Notes: generated from the sequence alone by a model not told the origin. DNA of 64,000 nucleotides from Molossus alvarezi (GCA_037176705.1 CM073886.1:12050501-12114500), one strand, 5' to 3'; shown: positions 46,061-57,224, counted from the first letter of the stretch. Numbers and translations are program-made.

Positions 46061-46494
46061 CAACTAAGCCCTTTTGCCAGATGACCAAGGGTAGGAGAGA
46101 AACGCGAACGCGGAGACCAAAGAGAGGGTGAGGTCACATGGGTGGGGACCTCCCAGGCCTAGTTTTCTGGGCTTAGCCCCGCCCTGGGACTGGACCTGGA
46201 CTCGGAGCTACTGGAACAGAGGACGCACCGGAGGCAGAGCGGCCACTTGGGGGCAGCAGGGACCAAGGAGCTGGCCTCCAGCCAATCTGATGCTGCCTGC
46301 TTCTCCGCTGGCCAGCTTGCCAATAGACAAGGTGGGAAAGGGTAGGGTTTTGAGGAGGCCCTTGCGCTGTCCTGCCACTGTCAGCTACCTTAGGCAAGTT
46401 AATCACGAGAGCAGCTGGCACCTCCTGACCTTCGCCCAGCGTGGCATCTGCTCCTCACCCCACCACTGTGGGCTGCAGGGTACATCTCTCATCT

Positions 46495-46640
46495 GTCTTT
46501 GATGGGGATGAAACTGAGGCCCAGAGTGGTCAAGTGCCTGTCCCATGGTCACACAGCTCCACTGGCAAAGGCAGGTTCAAAATGAGACAGGATGAAGGTA
46601 GAGCCCCTGCCTCTCTGAGTCTCGGTGGTTGTTCTCATCT
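46495..46640 (-). mobile_element. MIR fragment
   Basis: 'gaaactgaggcccagagtgg', 'catggtcacacagctccact'. Confidence 0.6.
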
Positions 46641-47180
46641 GTAAAAGGGGTGTAAGAATATGTGGGGAAAGGGTGGTTAGGAGTCAGGGTGCATCATGGG
46701 CAAGTCCCACACCGCGGTCTCCGCAGCTGTGAGGAACCAGTGAGGTCATGTATGCCTCCCTTGCCGTGGGGGCTCACAAAACCCTTGTTGATTTTTCTTA
46801 AATTAATAACTTTCGTAGGAAAATAATATCAGAAAAGTTATTCAACAGGATGTTCACAGAGATAGATACATCTTAAGAAATATTCGTTCGTGACACCCAC
46901 ATGGTGCCAGGTGCTGGGGCGGGGGATGGGATTTCTGGTGGTTTTCATTTTCCTATTTATGCCTGTAGGTTTTCTCTGAATCAGAAAAGGCTGGCACGTG
47001 CCAATTTAGTAGTCAGGAAAAAACAAGTATGTTTTTTGTTTAAAAAAAGAAGCAGCAGACACACCCACCCAGGAAAATTCTTTGTAAAATCAAGCCTGTG
47101 GGTGTGTGGAGTCAAGGCACCGGGACCCCGAAATCAATGGCTCTGGAGGCCTCCCGGGGTCAGCTAAGTCCCTCCCCAGA
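46641..47180. other. No gene seen
   Basis: Non-repetitive DNA upstream of the GC-box cluster. No exon is recognised. Confidence 0.35.
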
Positions 47181-47183
47181 GCC

Positions 47184-47335
47184 CCGCTCCCGCCCCGCCC
47201 CGCCCCGCCCCGCCCCCTCTGAGCCGCTCCCGCTCCGGCCCAGCCTCCAGGGGGCGCTGGGAGCTCCGCAGCCTGCAGCGCGCGGGGCTCACACCCACCG
47301 CCTACTTCCAGCTCGGCGGGACGGACCTGGGCCCA
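47184..47335. promoter_or_regulatory. GC-box cluster / small CpG-rich element
   Basis: At least four tandem CCCCG units (SP1-type GC boxes) at 47184-47217 are followed by CpG-dense DNA to about 47335. This is the densest promoter-like sequence between IL4R and the left end. Promoter activity is inferred, and no transcript can be assigned. Confidence 0.4.
47244..47258 (+). promoter_or_regulatory. CTCF-like site
   Basis: CCTCCAGGGGGCGCT matches 13 of 14 positions of the CTCF core (CCASYAGRKGGCRS), with one mismatch at position 3. Confidence 0.5.
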
Positions 47336-47486
47336 CCTGATCCTCTAGACCCGCCCTCGTGGCTCTGGAGACAGACATTTGGTGCAGTCCGTTGTTCCCC
47401 TTCTCTCCCTCCATCTTTCTAGTCGTTACCTCCCCCCTCCACGCTGAGACAATTAGGTTGTAGCTGAACTAAAGTGATCTACTAGC

Positions 47487-47677
47487 CCTGCTCTGCCCAA
47501 TACTGGAATCACTAGCCACCTGTGGCTATTTAAATTTACAGGGCAATTCAATCAAATTTAAAAATCATTTCCTCAGCCACACTAGCCACATTTCAAATGC
47601 TTGACAGCCGGACGTGGCTAGTGGCCAGGGTACTGGACAGGGAAACGTTTAGGTAGTGAGTTCATTGGACAGCACAG
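47487..47677. mobile_element. MER5-type hAT DNA transposon fossil
   Basis: Ends read 'cctgctctgcccaatact' and 'cattggacagcacag', the inverted termini of MER5-type elements. The interior has 'cacatttcaaatgcttgaca' and 'gtggctagtggccagggtac'. Confidence 0.75.
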
Positions 47678-47699
47678 TCCCAGACATCTGTCTTGCTGT

Positions 47700-48370
47700 C
47701 AAGACTCATGTCTTACTATAAAACCACTTCCTAAGATTGTTCTTTGAACCAAAGCTCTTTCTTTCTGATTTCCTTCCTGTACTTTTAAAATAAAACTCTG
47801 ATCCATGCTCATAATTTGAGAAATGTATTTTTGGTTTAACAGTTGCCTCTCAGGGAGTAATATTTGAATGAAGGAGTGAATCGCCAAGCCTAGTGTGGGG
47901 AAGTCCTGACCCAGGAAGGTGCAGGCATAAGCCAGAGAGCACGGGGGACCCAGGGAGGGCAGCAGGGGGCTCCCATGCCAGGTTTAACCAACGGCAACTG
48001 GGACCAGCAGAGACTTACAGGGAAGTTCGGGGAGGGGGGGGAGCCTGGAGCAGTGGCGGGGCCTGAGAATTCTGGATTTCTAAGCTGTTTGTATCTTCTG
48101 ATTCTTGTCACCCGTGCCCTAGCCAGGTTGGGGTAAACCCAAGGGATGGTGAAGGCAATGATATGGAGACTATCTTCAGGAAAACTCCACGACACAGATT
48201 TTATTATTCTTCCTTTCTTATGCATGAGAAAACGAAGGCACAGGCAGGATAAAGGGGACAGAGAAAGCAGAGAAGGGGTCTAGCCTACGGCTTCATGCCC
48301 CAAAGACCCTTGGGGTTTTGTGCCTAATTTGGAGACCAGGGCTTGGGAGGCCAAGGACCAGGTTTTACGG
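47700..48370. other. No gene seen
   Basis: Unique DNA with no recognisable coding exon or repeat boundary. Confidence 0.35.
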
Positions 48371-48391
48371 AGATTTTTAAAAATCTTTTGT

Positions 48392-48648
48392 TGCCCTGGC
48401 CGGTTGGTTTGGCTCAGCAGTTAGGTGTCAGCCCAACAACCAAAGAGTATTGGGTTCAATTCCCAGTCAAAGGCACAGACCTCGATTTCGAGTTCAATAC
48501 CCAGCCCCAGTAGGGGGTTGTACAGGAGGCAACCAATCGTTGTGTCAGTCTCACATCGATGTTTTTTTCTCTTCCCCTCCCTTCCGTTCTATCTAAAAAA
48601 ATCAATGGAAAAATATCTCCAGCTGAGCATTAAAAAATAAAATAAAAA
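48392..48648 (+). mobile_element. VES SINE, diverged
   Basis: Head 'gccctggccggttggtttgg' carries a 4-bp insertion. The 3' hairpin is mismatched ('tctccagctgagca'). Flanks aaaatcttttgt and aaagtcttttgt. Confidence 0.85.
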
Positions 48649-48719
48649 GTCTTTTGTCAAAGAAGTTCAAGAAAGGCCCTGGCAGCCAGCCACTCCTCTG
48701 TGCAAATCAACTCATTTTT

Positions 48720-48967
48720 TTTTTTTTTATCCTCACCGGAGGACATTTTTCCATTTTTTGTTCAGATAGAGTGGGAGGAAGAGAGAGGAACGGAGAGAGA
48801 GAGAGAAACATCGATGTGAAAGGAACACATCGAGTGGCTGCCACCCGCACGACCGACCAGGGCCGGGGACAAACTGCAACCGAGGTACGCGCCCTTAGCG
48901 GGAACCAAACCCGGGTCTCTCAGGACCGCAGGCCGACGCTCTAACCGCTGAGCCAAACCGGCCAAGG
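48720..48967 (-). mobile_element. VES SINE
   Basis: Flanked by the exact 17-bp duplication caaatcaactcattttt (48703-48719 and 48968-48984). Confidence 0.95.
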
Positions 48968-49249
48968 CAAATCAACTCATTTTTGGTGGGAGTCACTTTA
49001 CTCCGGAGTGAGAGTGTCATCAATGAGGATTTTAACCAGGCGCTGGTGTCAGGGGGGAAGGTGGGAGAGAGTCCTATTGGAGGAACACTTTCAGGGGCTC
49101 CTCTCTTTGGCTCCTGCTTATGGGCAGGTTACATTTTGGGATCGGGGAGATTTAAGAGAGACTGGTGTCTATTGGACCATGTTTCTCAGTAGATGGGGCT
49201 AATGTGCATTTAAGCCAAAATATAAATTCTTCACTCCAGCCCCCATTAT

Positions 49250-50400
49250 ACCCGACCTTATCCCCACCACTGTTCACTGTGCTGTAGCTGGTCTTTCTGT
49301 GCTGTGAACACGCCCAACTCCATGTGCCTCAGGGCCTTTGTACTAGCTCTACCCTCTGCTCAGAATGCTCTTCCCCTAGTCCATCCTGGCTGCTTCTAGT
49401 CACCAAGGGCTCAACTCAGGTCACCTCCTTAAAGACCTCCCTTTAGCTCCCCAAGTCTCAGACCCCATTTTCTTCATAGTACTGTCAATTGATGGTTGTT
49501 GGCACCAATTCAACAGCAACAGGAATCCCTAAATTGGGGTCTGGTGAAGAAGGACTTTATTCAGTGTAAAACAGCTCAATTATGATACAGCATGACTGGA
49601 AAAACAGTACAATCACAAGGCAGCCCAGGAGCCAGGCCCCTCTCTGGCTGGACAACTCTGCTCCGCCCCTCCAGGCTCTGCTCCATGCTGGTCTGAAGGG
49701 CTATGCTGGTCTGCTCCGCTTTTTTGCAGTCTGCACTGGTCTAGCGAGACATCTTCAGTGTCTCAGCTCAGCCAGGGAGACTCAGTCTTCAGTTGAAAGG
49801 GAAAGTGCATTCTCAGAGCTAGAGAAGAACTGGCTTATATGGACAAAAGTCCCTGTTCCTGACCCCTGATTGTTCTGTCCTCATGCAAATGAGGACTCCA
49901 AATCCTCACAGTTTGATTGGCCCAAAAGGCACCGTCCTGATTGGTCAGGGTAGAGCCATTCTGGTTGGTTGGAGCTGTGCAGCTCCAACTGGATGGGGAA
50001 AGCCTCAGTCCTATTTGTTGAAATAGAATTCCAGGAATCCTTTATAAGGGCCGCTCAGCTGGCAGAAACACAGTGCAGGCAGGCCGTTCAGTGCAGGCTT
50101 CTACCTGAAGTACAGTTTGCATGAGAGATCCCTGCATAGAAATTGCTGCTAGGTTCTTCTTCTTCTTTTTCTTTTTTTGAGCCCAGTTAGCCACCAGGAA
50201 CCCTTCATAGTAGGTGTCTTCTTTCTCAGGGTTCACAGCACCTATCAGTGTTTGCAATTTTTCCTTTTGTCTGTGTCTGTCTCCCCCACTGAACTGAAAA
50301 GATACAGAAGGGTAGCAACCTCATCTACTCAGTTTCCTCAGCACCCAGCACAGTACCTGGCATAGCAGGTGCTCAGTAAACATGGGTGGGGCGTGAGGCT
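49250..50400 (+). mobile_element. L2 LINE split by an LTR
   Basis: The left part has 'tgcctcagggcctttgtact' and 'gctcttcccctagtccatcc'. The right part resumes after about 50240 with 'tgtctgtctcccccactgaa' and the tail 'gtacctggcatagcaggtgc'. Confidence 0.65.
49497..50239 (-). mobile_element. ERV-type LTR
   Basis: On the minus strand there are CCAAT boxes near 49915-49975, an octamer ATTTGCAT near 49883, a TATA-like ATATAAG near 49835, the poly(A) signal AATAAA near 49558, and a 3' end GGTGCCAACA at 49497. It splits an L2. The 5' end is approximate and no target duplication is clear. Confidence 0.6.
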
Positions 50401-50404
50401 GCCC

Positions 50405-50800
50405 TGCTACCTGCCTCTCTGCGTCCTCCTTCCCTGTGTTAAGCTGGAGAAGCGGGTTGGGGAAGCAAGAGCAGTGGCCTTTCTCCAGCTTCCCTGAGCC
50501 TGGGAGGGTGGGTTTAAATCCAGGTAAGAGAAGGGAGGTATCTCTACATACTTCTCCATTCCAGTTTCCCCAAGGCCAATTCTGTCATATCAGCCTCAGC
50601 TGACAACTCGGGTCTTATAAGATCCCAAGGAGAGAACGATGACTCCAGCCTCCATTCTGTTGGACTTCCAACCCGACTCCTCTCTACCATTCACGTGTAT
50701 TTTGTTTGCTACTTAATTTTTAAATTGGATTTTCTGAGATGATGCTCAAAGTGGATTAGAGCTGACACTTGAATTGGTGCCATGCTGTACATGAGCTGGC
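50405..50800. other. No gene seen
   Basis: Non-repetitive DNA with no recognisable feature. Confidence 0.3.
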
Positions 50801-50829
50801 ATTCTGTGGGCACTGGGAGCTGTGTAGTC

Positions 50830-51005
50830 GGGCCTGGCTTCAAAGCCTGACTCCAGGACTTCCTAGCTGTGTGGCCCTAAGCTAAACCTCAACCTCTCTG
50901 GACCTGCTTCCTCATCTGTAAATGTGGGTAACTGGACTGCCTACTAGAGCTGACAGTGGATATACAGCACCTAGCATATTGCTTGGCACCAAATAGTTAT
51001 CTTTA
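50830..51005 (+). mobile_element. MIR
   Basis: Well-preserved order: 'gacttcctagctgtgtggcc', 'cctgcttcctcatctgtaaa', 'gcacctagcatattgcttgg'. Confidence 0.8.
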
Positions 51006-51223
51006 TTTTAAATTATTGCATTTTATTACAAAAGCTTTGACTGCAAAAGTCCAGAGGGCTGGTTCAGGCCCTGCCATTCAGTCACCCTAGCGAGTTCCTT
51101 TTCCTCCCTAGAACTAAATTTCCCATCTGTAAATTGTGTGTGTCTTGCGGGTAGGGGGTGACTCCAGCAGCTAAAGAGATAGTTTTGGGCTCAGCACAAA
51201 GGAAATACTTTAAAAAAAAAACA

Positions 51224-51422
51224 AGCCCAGCTGGTGTGGTTCAGTGGATTGAGCATCATCCCATGGACTGAGAGGTCCTGGTTCAATTCCTGGTCAGGCA
51301 TATGCCTGAGTTTCGGGCTTAATCCCCAGTAGGGGGCGTGCAGTCAATTGATGTTTCTCTCTTACATTGATGTCTCTCTCTCTCTCTCTTCCTTTCTCTC
51401 TAAAAAAAAATCAATAAAACCC
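51224..51422 (+). mobile_element. VES SINE, short type, with CTCF-like motif
   Basis: Head 'gcccagctggtgtggttcag'. It ends 'aaaaaaaatcaataaaac'. The body carries CCAGTAGGGGGCGT (51326-51339). Outer flanks share 'cacaaaggaaa.actttt'. Confidence 0.9.
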
Positions 51423-51689
51423 TATTTTTAAAAACACCAACACAAAGGAAACACTTTTAATAAACATCATGCTGCATGTGTGGTAGTGAGCTCCCCATCA
51501 CCTCTAGTGCATTGTGTAGAATGCCAAAGCAGGAAGAAATCTCAACCAGCCAAGCCCCTCATTTTGAAAGTGTGACAGAGACAGAGAGTAATCAGAGACA
51601 GAGGAGCTTATGATCCCCTGCCTGCCCGAATGAGGCCCACTCCATCATGCCACCTACCCGGATGTCCAGAACGAATCACCTACAGAGAG

Positions 51690-51770
51690 CCTGGGTGAGA
51701 GACGCTGCCTGGGTTCAGCTATGAGCCTGCTACTAACTAGCTGTGTGACCTTGGCAAAGTATAGCAGCTG
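51690..51770 (+). mobile_element. MIR fragment
   Basis: 'ctactaactagctgtgtgac' and 'cttggcaaagta'. Confidence 0.6.
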
Positions 51771-52104
51771 CTGACGGTGCCCCTGAAAGTGTCCCTCCAC
51801 CCATGACACGTGGAAGTTGGTGGATGAACTCCCCAGGTCCCCCTCTTTGCAGGGACACCTCTAGGCATGCGCTGTGCATGGCTTTCCAAAGCTCCCGGCA
51901 GGACTGAGCAGCAGTTGCCCACACTGGCACTGACAGGACATCCTTTACTGCCCTGCCCTTCTCTGCCCACTGCCCCACTCCCCAGAGTTTTCCTGGGATC
52001 ACCTCTGAAATCAACTAATTTCACTTGAATCCCTGTCTGGATTCAATGAGTTAACAAGATTAAGTGCTCACAAAGGCAGTGTGTTTGTTTCATAAGTAAA
52101 AAAA

Positions 52105-53069
52105 AAAAGAGAGACAAAGAGCTTTTATTTACATAAAATTCCACCCCCTCCCATCCCACCCTCCTCAGCAAATATAAATAGCAGGTTTAGAACAATCTTT
52201 GAGATGCATACAAACATTGCTGAACATGAGGTCAGGGCCAGTGTGCAAAAGCTTCCTGTGCTTGGTGTTGGCATCTGGAGTGTCCAGCTCAGCCGGATCA
52301 CAGGTCTCTGGCTGCCAGCAATGGTGACCACGGCACAGACTGGCCCCACAGACTGGGGGTGTCTATTCTGGGGACCGGGCTTCACAGGGGCCCCCAGCCT
52401 TACAGCCCTGTAGGAATCTGCCAGCACAGTGTCACTGCTTGGTAGTCCCCATTTCGTGTGCTTCTGTTACCCCACTGACTAAGCCCCTCCACAGCCCAGA
52501 TCCCGCCTCCAGTGTCGACCTCCTGAAGCCCTGTTGAGTGAACGGGCACCTCTGGGCAAATAACTACCCTTCCAGGACCTCCATTTCCCACCAGTTTCCC
52601 AAGGCCTCCCAATGTGTCCCCTGTTGGCTTGGTTAGTTTCTAGGCTCAGCGTCCAAGCCAGCAACATGGCAACAGCGAGTCCCGGGGCTGGGCAAGACAC
52701 GGGCAACCGAGTGACAAGGTGGACAAACGTGCCTTGGGCAGGCATGACAGGGACAGTACGCTGGAGAAGCTGCGGACCGATCAAGTGGCCAACGGCTCGT
52801 TCATCAGCCAAGGTGCCCAGGAACGTCCGAATCCCTGCAGGTGACTGCTGTGGGCACCCGCCTGGCGCCCGCCCCTCCCACGGCACGTGCTGAGCTCGGG
52901 TCCGTGTTGAGAATGCGGAGCCAGTCTCTGCAGCCCCCGTGTCTGACCACCTCCCTCCACACCACGCTCCCCGAGTCTCGGAAATCCGCCGCCTGGCTGC
53001 CTTCCGGGCGGCATTTCTCGCGCACGGGTAAGGCACTCGGCAGCGAGCGGGCACACACCTAGGAGGCAC
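52105..53069 (-). other. IL4R: IL4R 3' UTR
   Basis: About 0.96 kb of non-coding terminal exon follows the stop codon and ends shortly after the poly(A) signal at 52124-52129. The cleavage site is placed 15-25 nt downstream and is approximate. Confidence 0.7.
52124..52129 (-). terminator. IL4R: IL4R poly(A) signal
   Basis: Minus-strand AATAAA, followed by 'gctctttgtctctc' and a T-rich element, as expected downstream of a cleavage site. Confidence 0.7.
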
Positions 53070-54585
53070 TCACGCAGGGGGCCCTGTGGAGAGCACGGCC
53101 ACCATTGCGGGGGCCTGGCTTGAGCCCTGCGCATTGCTGGGGCCAGGCTGGAAGGACAGGGAGGACTTGCCCCCGCCTGAGCCACCCAGGGAGGCCGGGA
53201 GGCTGGCTTCCAGTGGAACCGCCCCTGGGAGGGGGCTCACGGGGGACTCACACCTGTCTCCACAACAGCAGCCACAGCAGCGCGTGGCCTCAGCGTGGGC
53301 CTCGCCACGCTCCTCCTGGCCGTGACACTGCTTCAGGTGGCCGCACAGGTGGCAGGTGAGGGCTGAGTAGACAATGCCACTGCCCAGGTCGTCCCCGAGG
53401 GGGCCCGAGGCCTGCTCCCGGGAGAGCGGGGGCTTCCGGTTGTCCTCTCCCTTTGCCCCTGGCTCCAGAGCGGGGCACCCCGGGGAGCTGCCTGGGGGCA
53501 GTGCGCGCTGAGGGCCGTGCGGCTCCAGGTCCAGCCCAAAGGTGAACAGGGGCACAGGGGCAGGGACCCCAGGGCAGCCAGAAGGGAGGCTCCGGAAGGG
53601 CTTGTAGCAGCCCTCGCCGCTGCTGGCCTCAGCCCCTGATGTCCCTGGGCGGAGGTCACCGCTGGCCAGCAGGCTGGAGAAGGCCTTGTACCCGGCCTCC
53701 CCGCCGCCCTGGGCGCCCTGCTTCACCGCCTGCGCGAACTGCCGGTAGCCGCTGCTGGGGGCCGCGGCGGGCCCCCCGGCTGCCCCGTGCTGGTGCTGGA
53801 GGACGCTCCGGCGGAGGACCTGCTCCCAGCTTTCTGGCTCAGGCGCGAGCGCAGCGGGTGGCTCAGAGGGCTGGGGGGCAGAGAGCATGTCGGGGTCCCC
53901 GTCTCCCAGGCCTTCGGCCAGCTGTGGGTCTGAGTCGAGCTCCCCAGGACCTGAGCACTGGCTCAGCACGTTGCTGAAGCTGCGGTAGAAGGGGTTGTCT
54001 GTGACGATGACCACGGGCGGCTGTGTGGGAGCCAGGCAGGCTGGGCTCCCCGTCAGCGTGGCTGCAGGGGTGCACTCGGGGCTCAGCGGCTGCTCCGGGC
54101 CCTGAAAGGCTGCCTCCTGGGGCTCCGTGCTTGGTAGCTCAGCCCAAGGCATCTGAGCGCTCACACTTTCTGAAGGTGGAAGAAGGCAGGACTCCCCCAA
54201 GCCTGGCGGGCAAAAGTCCCCATTCTCACCCCCGAGAAGGTCCAGGAACAGGCTCTCTGTCAGCCGGGCCACGATGCCCTCCCTGCTGTCCTGGAAGCCG
54301 CCCCCGCTGCTCTCAGGAGAGGAGCAGAAGCTCCCTTTGTCTTCCTCCACGTCCTCCTCCTCCTCACACCCCACCTCCACCGGGGCCTCTAACAGCTCCA
54401 CGCACTTCACCACGCTGATGCTCTCGGGCCACAGGATCGTCCTGCTGACCTCCACGGGGCGCCACGCTGACTTTCCAGGAGCCTGGACGGGCCCGCTCCG
54501 GGCGTCCTTGAAGGAACTGTCCTCCTTCCCCACGCCATGCTCCAGGAGACAGGGCAACAGCTTGGTGAGACAGGTCTTCCAGTAT
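53070..54585 (-). CDS. IL4R: IL4R last coding exon: cytoplasmic signalling tail
   Basis: The acceptor is 'ctctgcag' just above 54585. The first codon (Pro) is split with the previous exon, and the next residues are YWKTCLTKLL. The exon encodes about 504 residues and stops at TGA 53072-53070. Landmarks in order: 'SAWRPVEVSRTILWPESISVV'-like segment, acidic run EEEEDVEED (about 54365), and 'EGIVARLTESLFLDLLG'. The IRS-docking motif DNPFYRSFSN has its Tyr at 53987. Three STAT6-type tyrosines follow: SGYRQF (53747), AGYKAF (53690) and GCYKPF (53606). The ITIM IVYSAL has its Tyr at 53369, next to the conserved 'CHLCGHLKQCHGQE' segment. Compared with human, the spacer between the first two STAT6 sites is about nine residues shorter, and the last residues differ (see findings). 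Confidence 0.97.
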
Positions 54586-55345
54586 CTGCAGAGCAAAGTT
54601 TGGTCAGATTCAGCGTCTCCACTTGAAACGCTCCTATTCATCCTTCAAAATCCAGCTTGAAGTCACCCTAGACTGCTGTCTACCTATTGCAGACATGCTT
54701 CCTGACTTTATAATCAGCAATCGGTCAGCCTATCCCACTGCGACCCTGGAGCTCCCTGAAGGCAGGCCCGTCTGGGATGTCTGCAGCTTAGCACATAACC
54801 TGGTACCGACTAGAAACCCAGCCTTTGGATGGATGCGTCTTTGTCAGCGATGACAGGGTTTACAATACTCGTCAACACTCAGCACAAGGAATGACAGGAT
54901 GGCTGTGGGGTCCTCGGGCTCCCGGGCCCTGAAGTCCCCGCTGGGCCAGGTGTAAACCCCTTAGCCCTGCTCTGGAGGCCCGGGGGCCGGAGGGAGGAGC
55001 TTAGGAGGCGGCACACTCAGGGTCAGGGCAGTGCTGTCTGCCAACCAGCGTGCAGCCGCGTCAGCACCGCAGCCCCGGCACAGCGGCCCTGGCAGTCGAC
55101 TCTGCCAGCCCCTCTCAGGCAGGGCCCTCCCAGGGGGTTCAGCATGTGCCCGACCCACCCAGGAAACTCAGGGCCTCAGCCAGGAGCCCGCCTACCCAGA
55201 CCACTCCTCCTGCCCCTCGAAGGAAAAGTGCTGACGCCAAGGAAGAGAAGGCAGACACGGAGGGCTGTGGGGCCCCACTCTGCCCTCCACGCCAGTTCCA
55301 CCCCTCCAAGTCCACAGAGGCTATGACCGAAGTTCATGTACATAC

Positions 55346-55395
55346 GGGCACTTGGCTGGTTCCTGGCCTCCGGACCTCCTCCTCCACAGGGACAC
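55346..55395 (-). CDS. IL4R: IL4R 50-nt juxtamembrane exon
   Basis: Acceptor 'tttcag' and donor 'gtatgt' on the minus strand. It encodes VSLWRRRSGGQEPAKC plus the first two bases of a Pro codon completed by the next exon. Human IL4R has the matching segment GSQWEKRSRGQEPAKCP, so this is a conserved small exon. The 50-nt length (2 mod 3) is needed to keep the frame into the last exon. Confidence 0.93.
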
Positions 55396-55554
55396 CTGAA
55401 ACACAGAGCAGCCAGTGAACAGAGCAGAGAGGCCTTCCCGGCCAGCCTGGCCACAGCGGTGCGCAGTATTCGCTGTGGGAAGACCTAGGCCTGGACATCA
55501 CATGGGTCTGAGGTCACACGAGGCCACTTCAGCTCCCGGAGCCTCAGTCCTAGG

Positions 55555-55875
55555 CATGAGTGAGATCGCTTAATATCAAGTTGCCGTGGCCGATGGCAAA
55601 ATGGCCTGGCCTTGTGACCTGCTTTGGGCAACAGAATGTGGCATGAGTGACACTGTGCCAACTGGCCCAGCTGCGGGAGGGTGAGACGCATGGCTCAGTC
55701 ACCTGCATTGCCCAGGTGAGGGTCAGACAGCGGCCGGACCTGAGTGAAGCCATGGGGACGAGCCAGCCCAGCCCCCCACCCAACCCACTGCTGGGCCCAC
55801 CTGCAGAAGCCAGGGCCACAGAAATGGCTGCAGTTTCAGCCAAGCTTCGGGATCCCTGGCTACACAGCTAAGCTG
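55555..55875. other. Old mammalian repeat in IL4R intron, family uncertain
   Basis: Contains 'ccttgtgacctgctttgggc' and 'aacagaatgtggcatgagtg', a texture typical of ancient MaLR/MER-type elements. No coding content. Confidence 0.3.
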
Positions 55876-55894
55876 ACTGGTACGTAAACGGCAC

Positions 55895-56080
55895 TTAGGA
55901 CGTGCAGGACCCCGCGGTGTACACTTTACATGCAGTGTCTCGGTAAATTCCCACGGCGGCCCTGTTGCATGAACACTACTCCAATCCACATGAGAACACC
56001 GAGGCTCAGAGCAGTTGAGCCACTTGCTCGAGTCCACTCTGCAGGCAAGTGGCAGAGCCAGGGTTCAAGTCAGCACCGCC
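55895..56080 (-). mobile_element. MIR in IL4R intron
   Basis: 'gagaacaccgaggctcagag', 'gcaagtggcagagccagggt' in reverse MIR order. Confidence 0.65.
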
Positions 56081-56683
56081 GGGCTCCAGAGCCTGCCAGC
56101 CTGCCAGAGGGTCCCTGGAGAACTGGGAGCGCTCAGACTTCTAGACAGGACCTGCCCCCCACCCCGCCCCCACAGAGCCCTGAGCAGCTCAGGCCCGCCC
56201 CGGGTGGCCATCGCACGGGAAACGCTGCCCCCCACTCGGATGCCACCCGGCTGCACTCAGGGCATCCCCGCCCCTCACGGTGAGTGGTTTAGGGAACAGC
56301 ACGTGATGTAACTCGGGCCAGTGAGAAACGAGATTTGCTGGCGCTTTGGTGACAGTTTCCTGCTCGTAGGAGGAAGACACAGGACCTGTGTCCCCCTCTC
56401 CCTCGCCTTTTGGCCTCCTGCCCGGGTACAGACATGCAGATGACCTCAGGGGTCGTCTCCTCCAAGGGAGGGAACCCACCGAAGGCTGAAGAAGTGGCTA
56501 TGAAAGCCGAGGGAGGGGCGGGGAAGCCCCTGGGCTCCTGGTGACCACAGCGAGCAGCGGAACAGCCAACTGAGACCTTCCTGATGGCTCGGTGCGGCTC
56601 CAGAGGCCAGTGACTGTCTTCAACACCCCAGACGGCTGACTGTCCCGTAGGTGCAGTCCGAAGCGACCGACCCACCCTCCTAC

Positions 56684-56762
56684 CTGAGACTCCTGGATGA
56701 CGACAGCCACGAGGGGGCTGTGGGCCGGGTTGGGGATCTGGTCCCACCAGTCTTTCTTAATC
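56684..56762 (-). CDS. IL4R: IL4R Box 1 exon (JAK1 binding)
   Basis: Acceptor 'ttttccag', donor 'gtagga'. The 79-nt exon starts by completing the Lys codon from the transmembrane exon. It then reads IKKDWWDQIPNPAHSPLVAV and ends VIQESQ. The proline-rich IPNPAHS segment is the Box 1 motif through which class I cytokine receptors bind Janus kinases. It ends in phase 0. Confidence 0.96.
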
Positions 56763-57224
56763 CTGGAAAAGAAAGGACAGCGTGCTGGTCTCTCCGCCAT
56801 CAGTCCTCACAGCAGGGGCCTGGGGCCAGGGCGGTTCGGGGGTCTCTCCCTCCGCCGGGAGCAGGCTCTGCTGCCGACCCGTCACAGCGGGGCAGACGGA
56901 GGCTCCGAGGGGAGAAGGGACAGCGGGCAGGCAGAGGAGCCGGCTGTGCCCAGCATCGCTGCCCTCGCCGCTCTGTCCTCAGTGGGAACAAGCCCAGGGG
57001 GTGGGAGAGACTCACGCTGCAGGGGACTCTGGGTGTCCCCAGAACAATCCCCTCCATGGAGCACCCGCGAGGAAGGGCCAGGGAGAGGCCTCGTGGCCCG
57101 AGAGGCTGAGGGAACCCAGGGGGAAACAGCTTCCTTCCCTCTCCCTGGTCGCCTGAAGCCATGTGTCAGCTCTGAGGCCGGGTCCTCAGATTCCCCTGGA
57201 GGAGCCTCCGCGGACTCCACTCAG

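Noticed and set aside
54588..54641. Start codon of the IL4R last-exon frame at 54641
   Set aside because: The frame continues into intron sequence. The splice acceptor at 54587-54586 and the homologous residues show the exon begins at 54585.
53639..54660. Plus-strand frames opposite the IL4R last exon
   Set aside because: They are shadows of the IL4R coding strand in GC-rich sequence.
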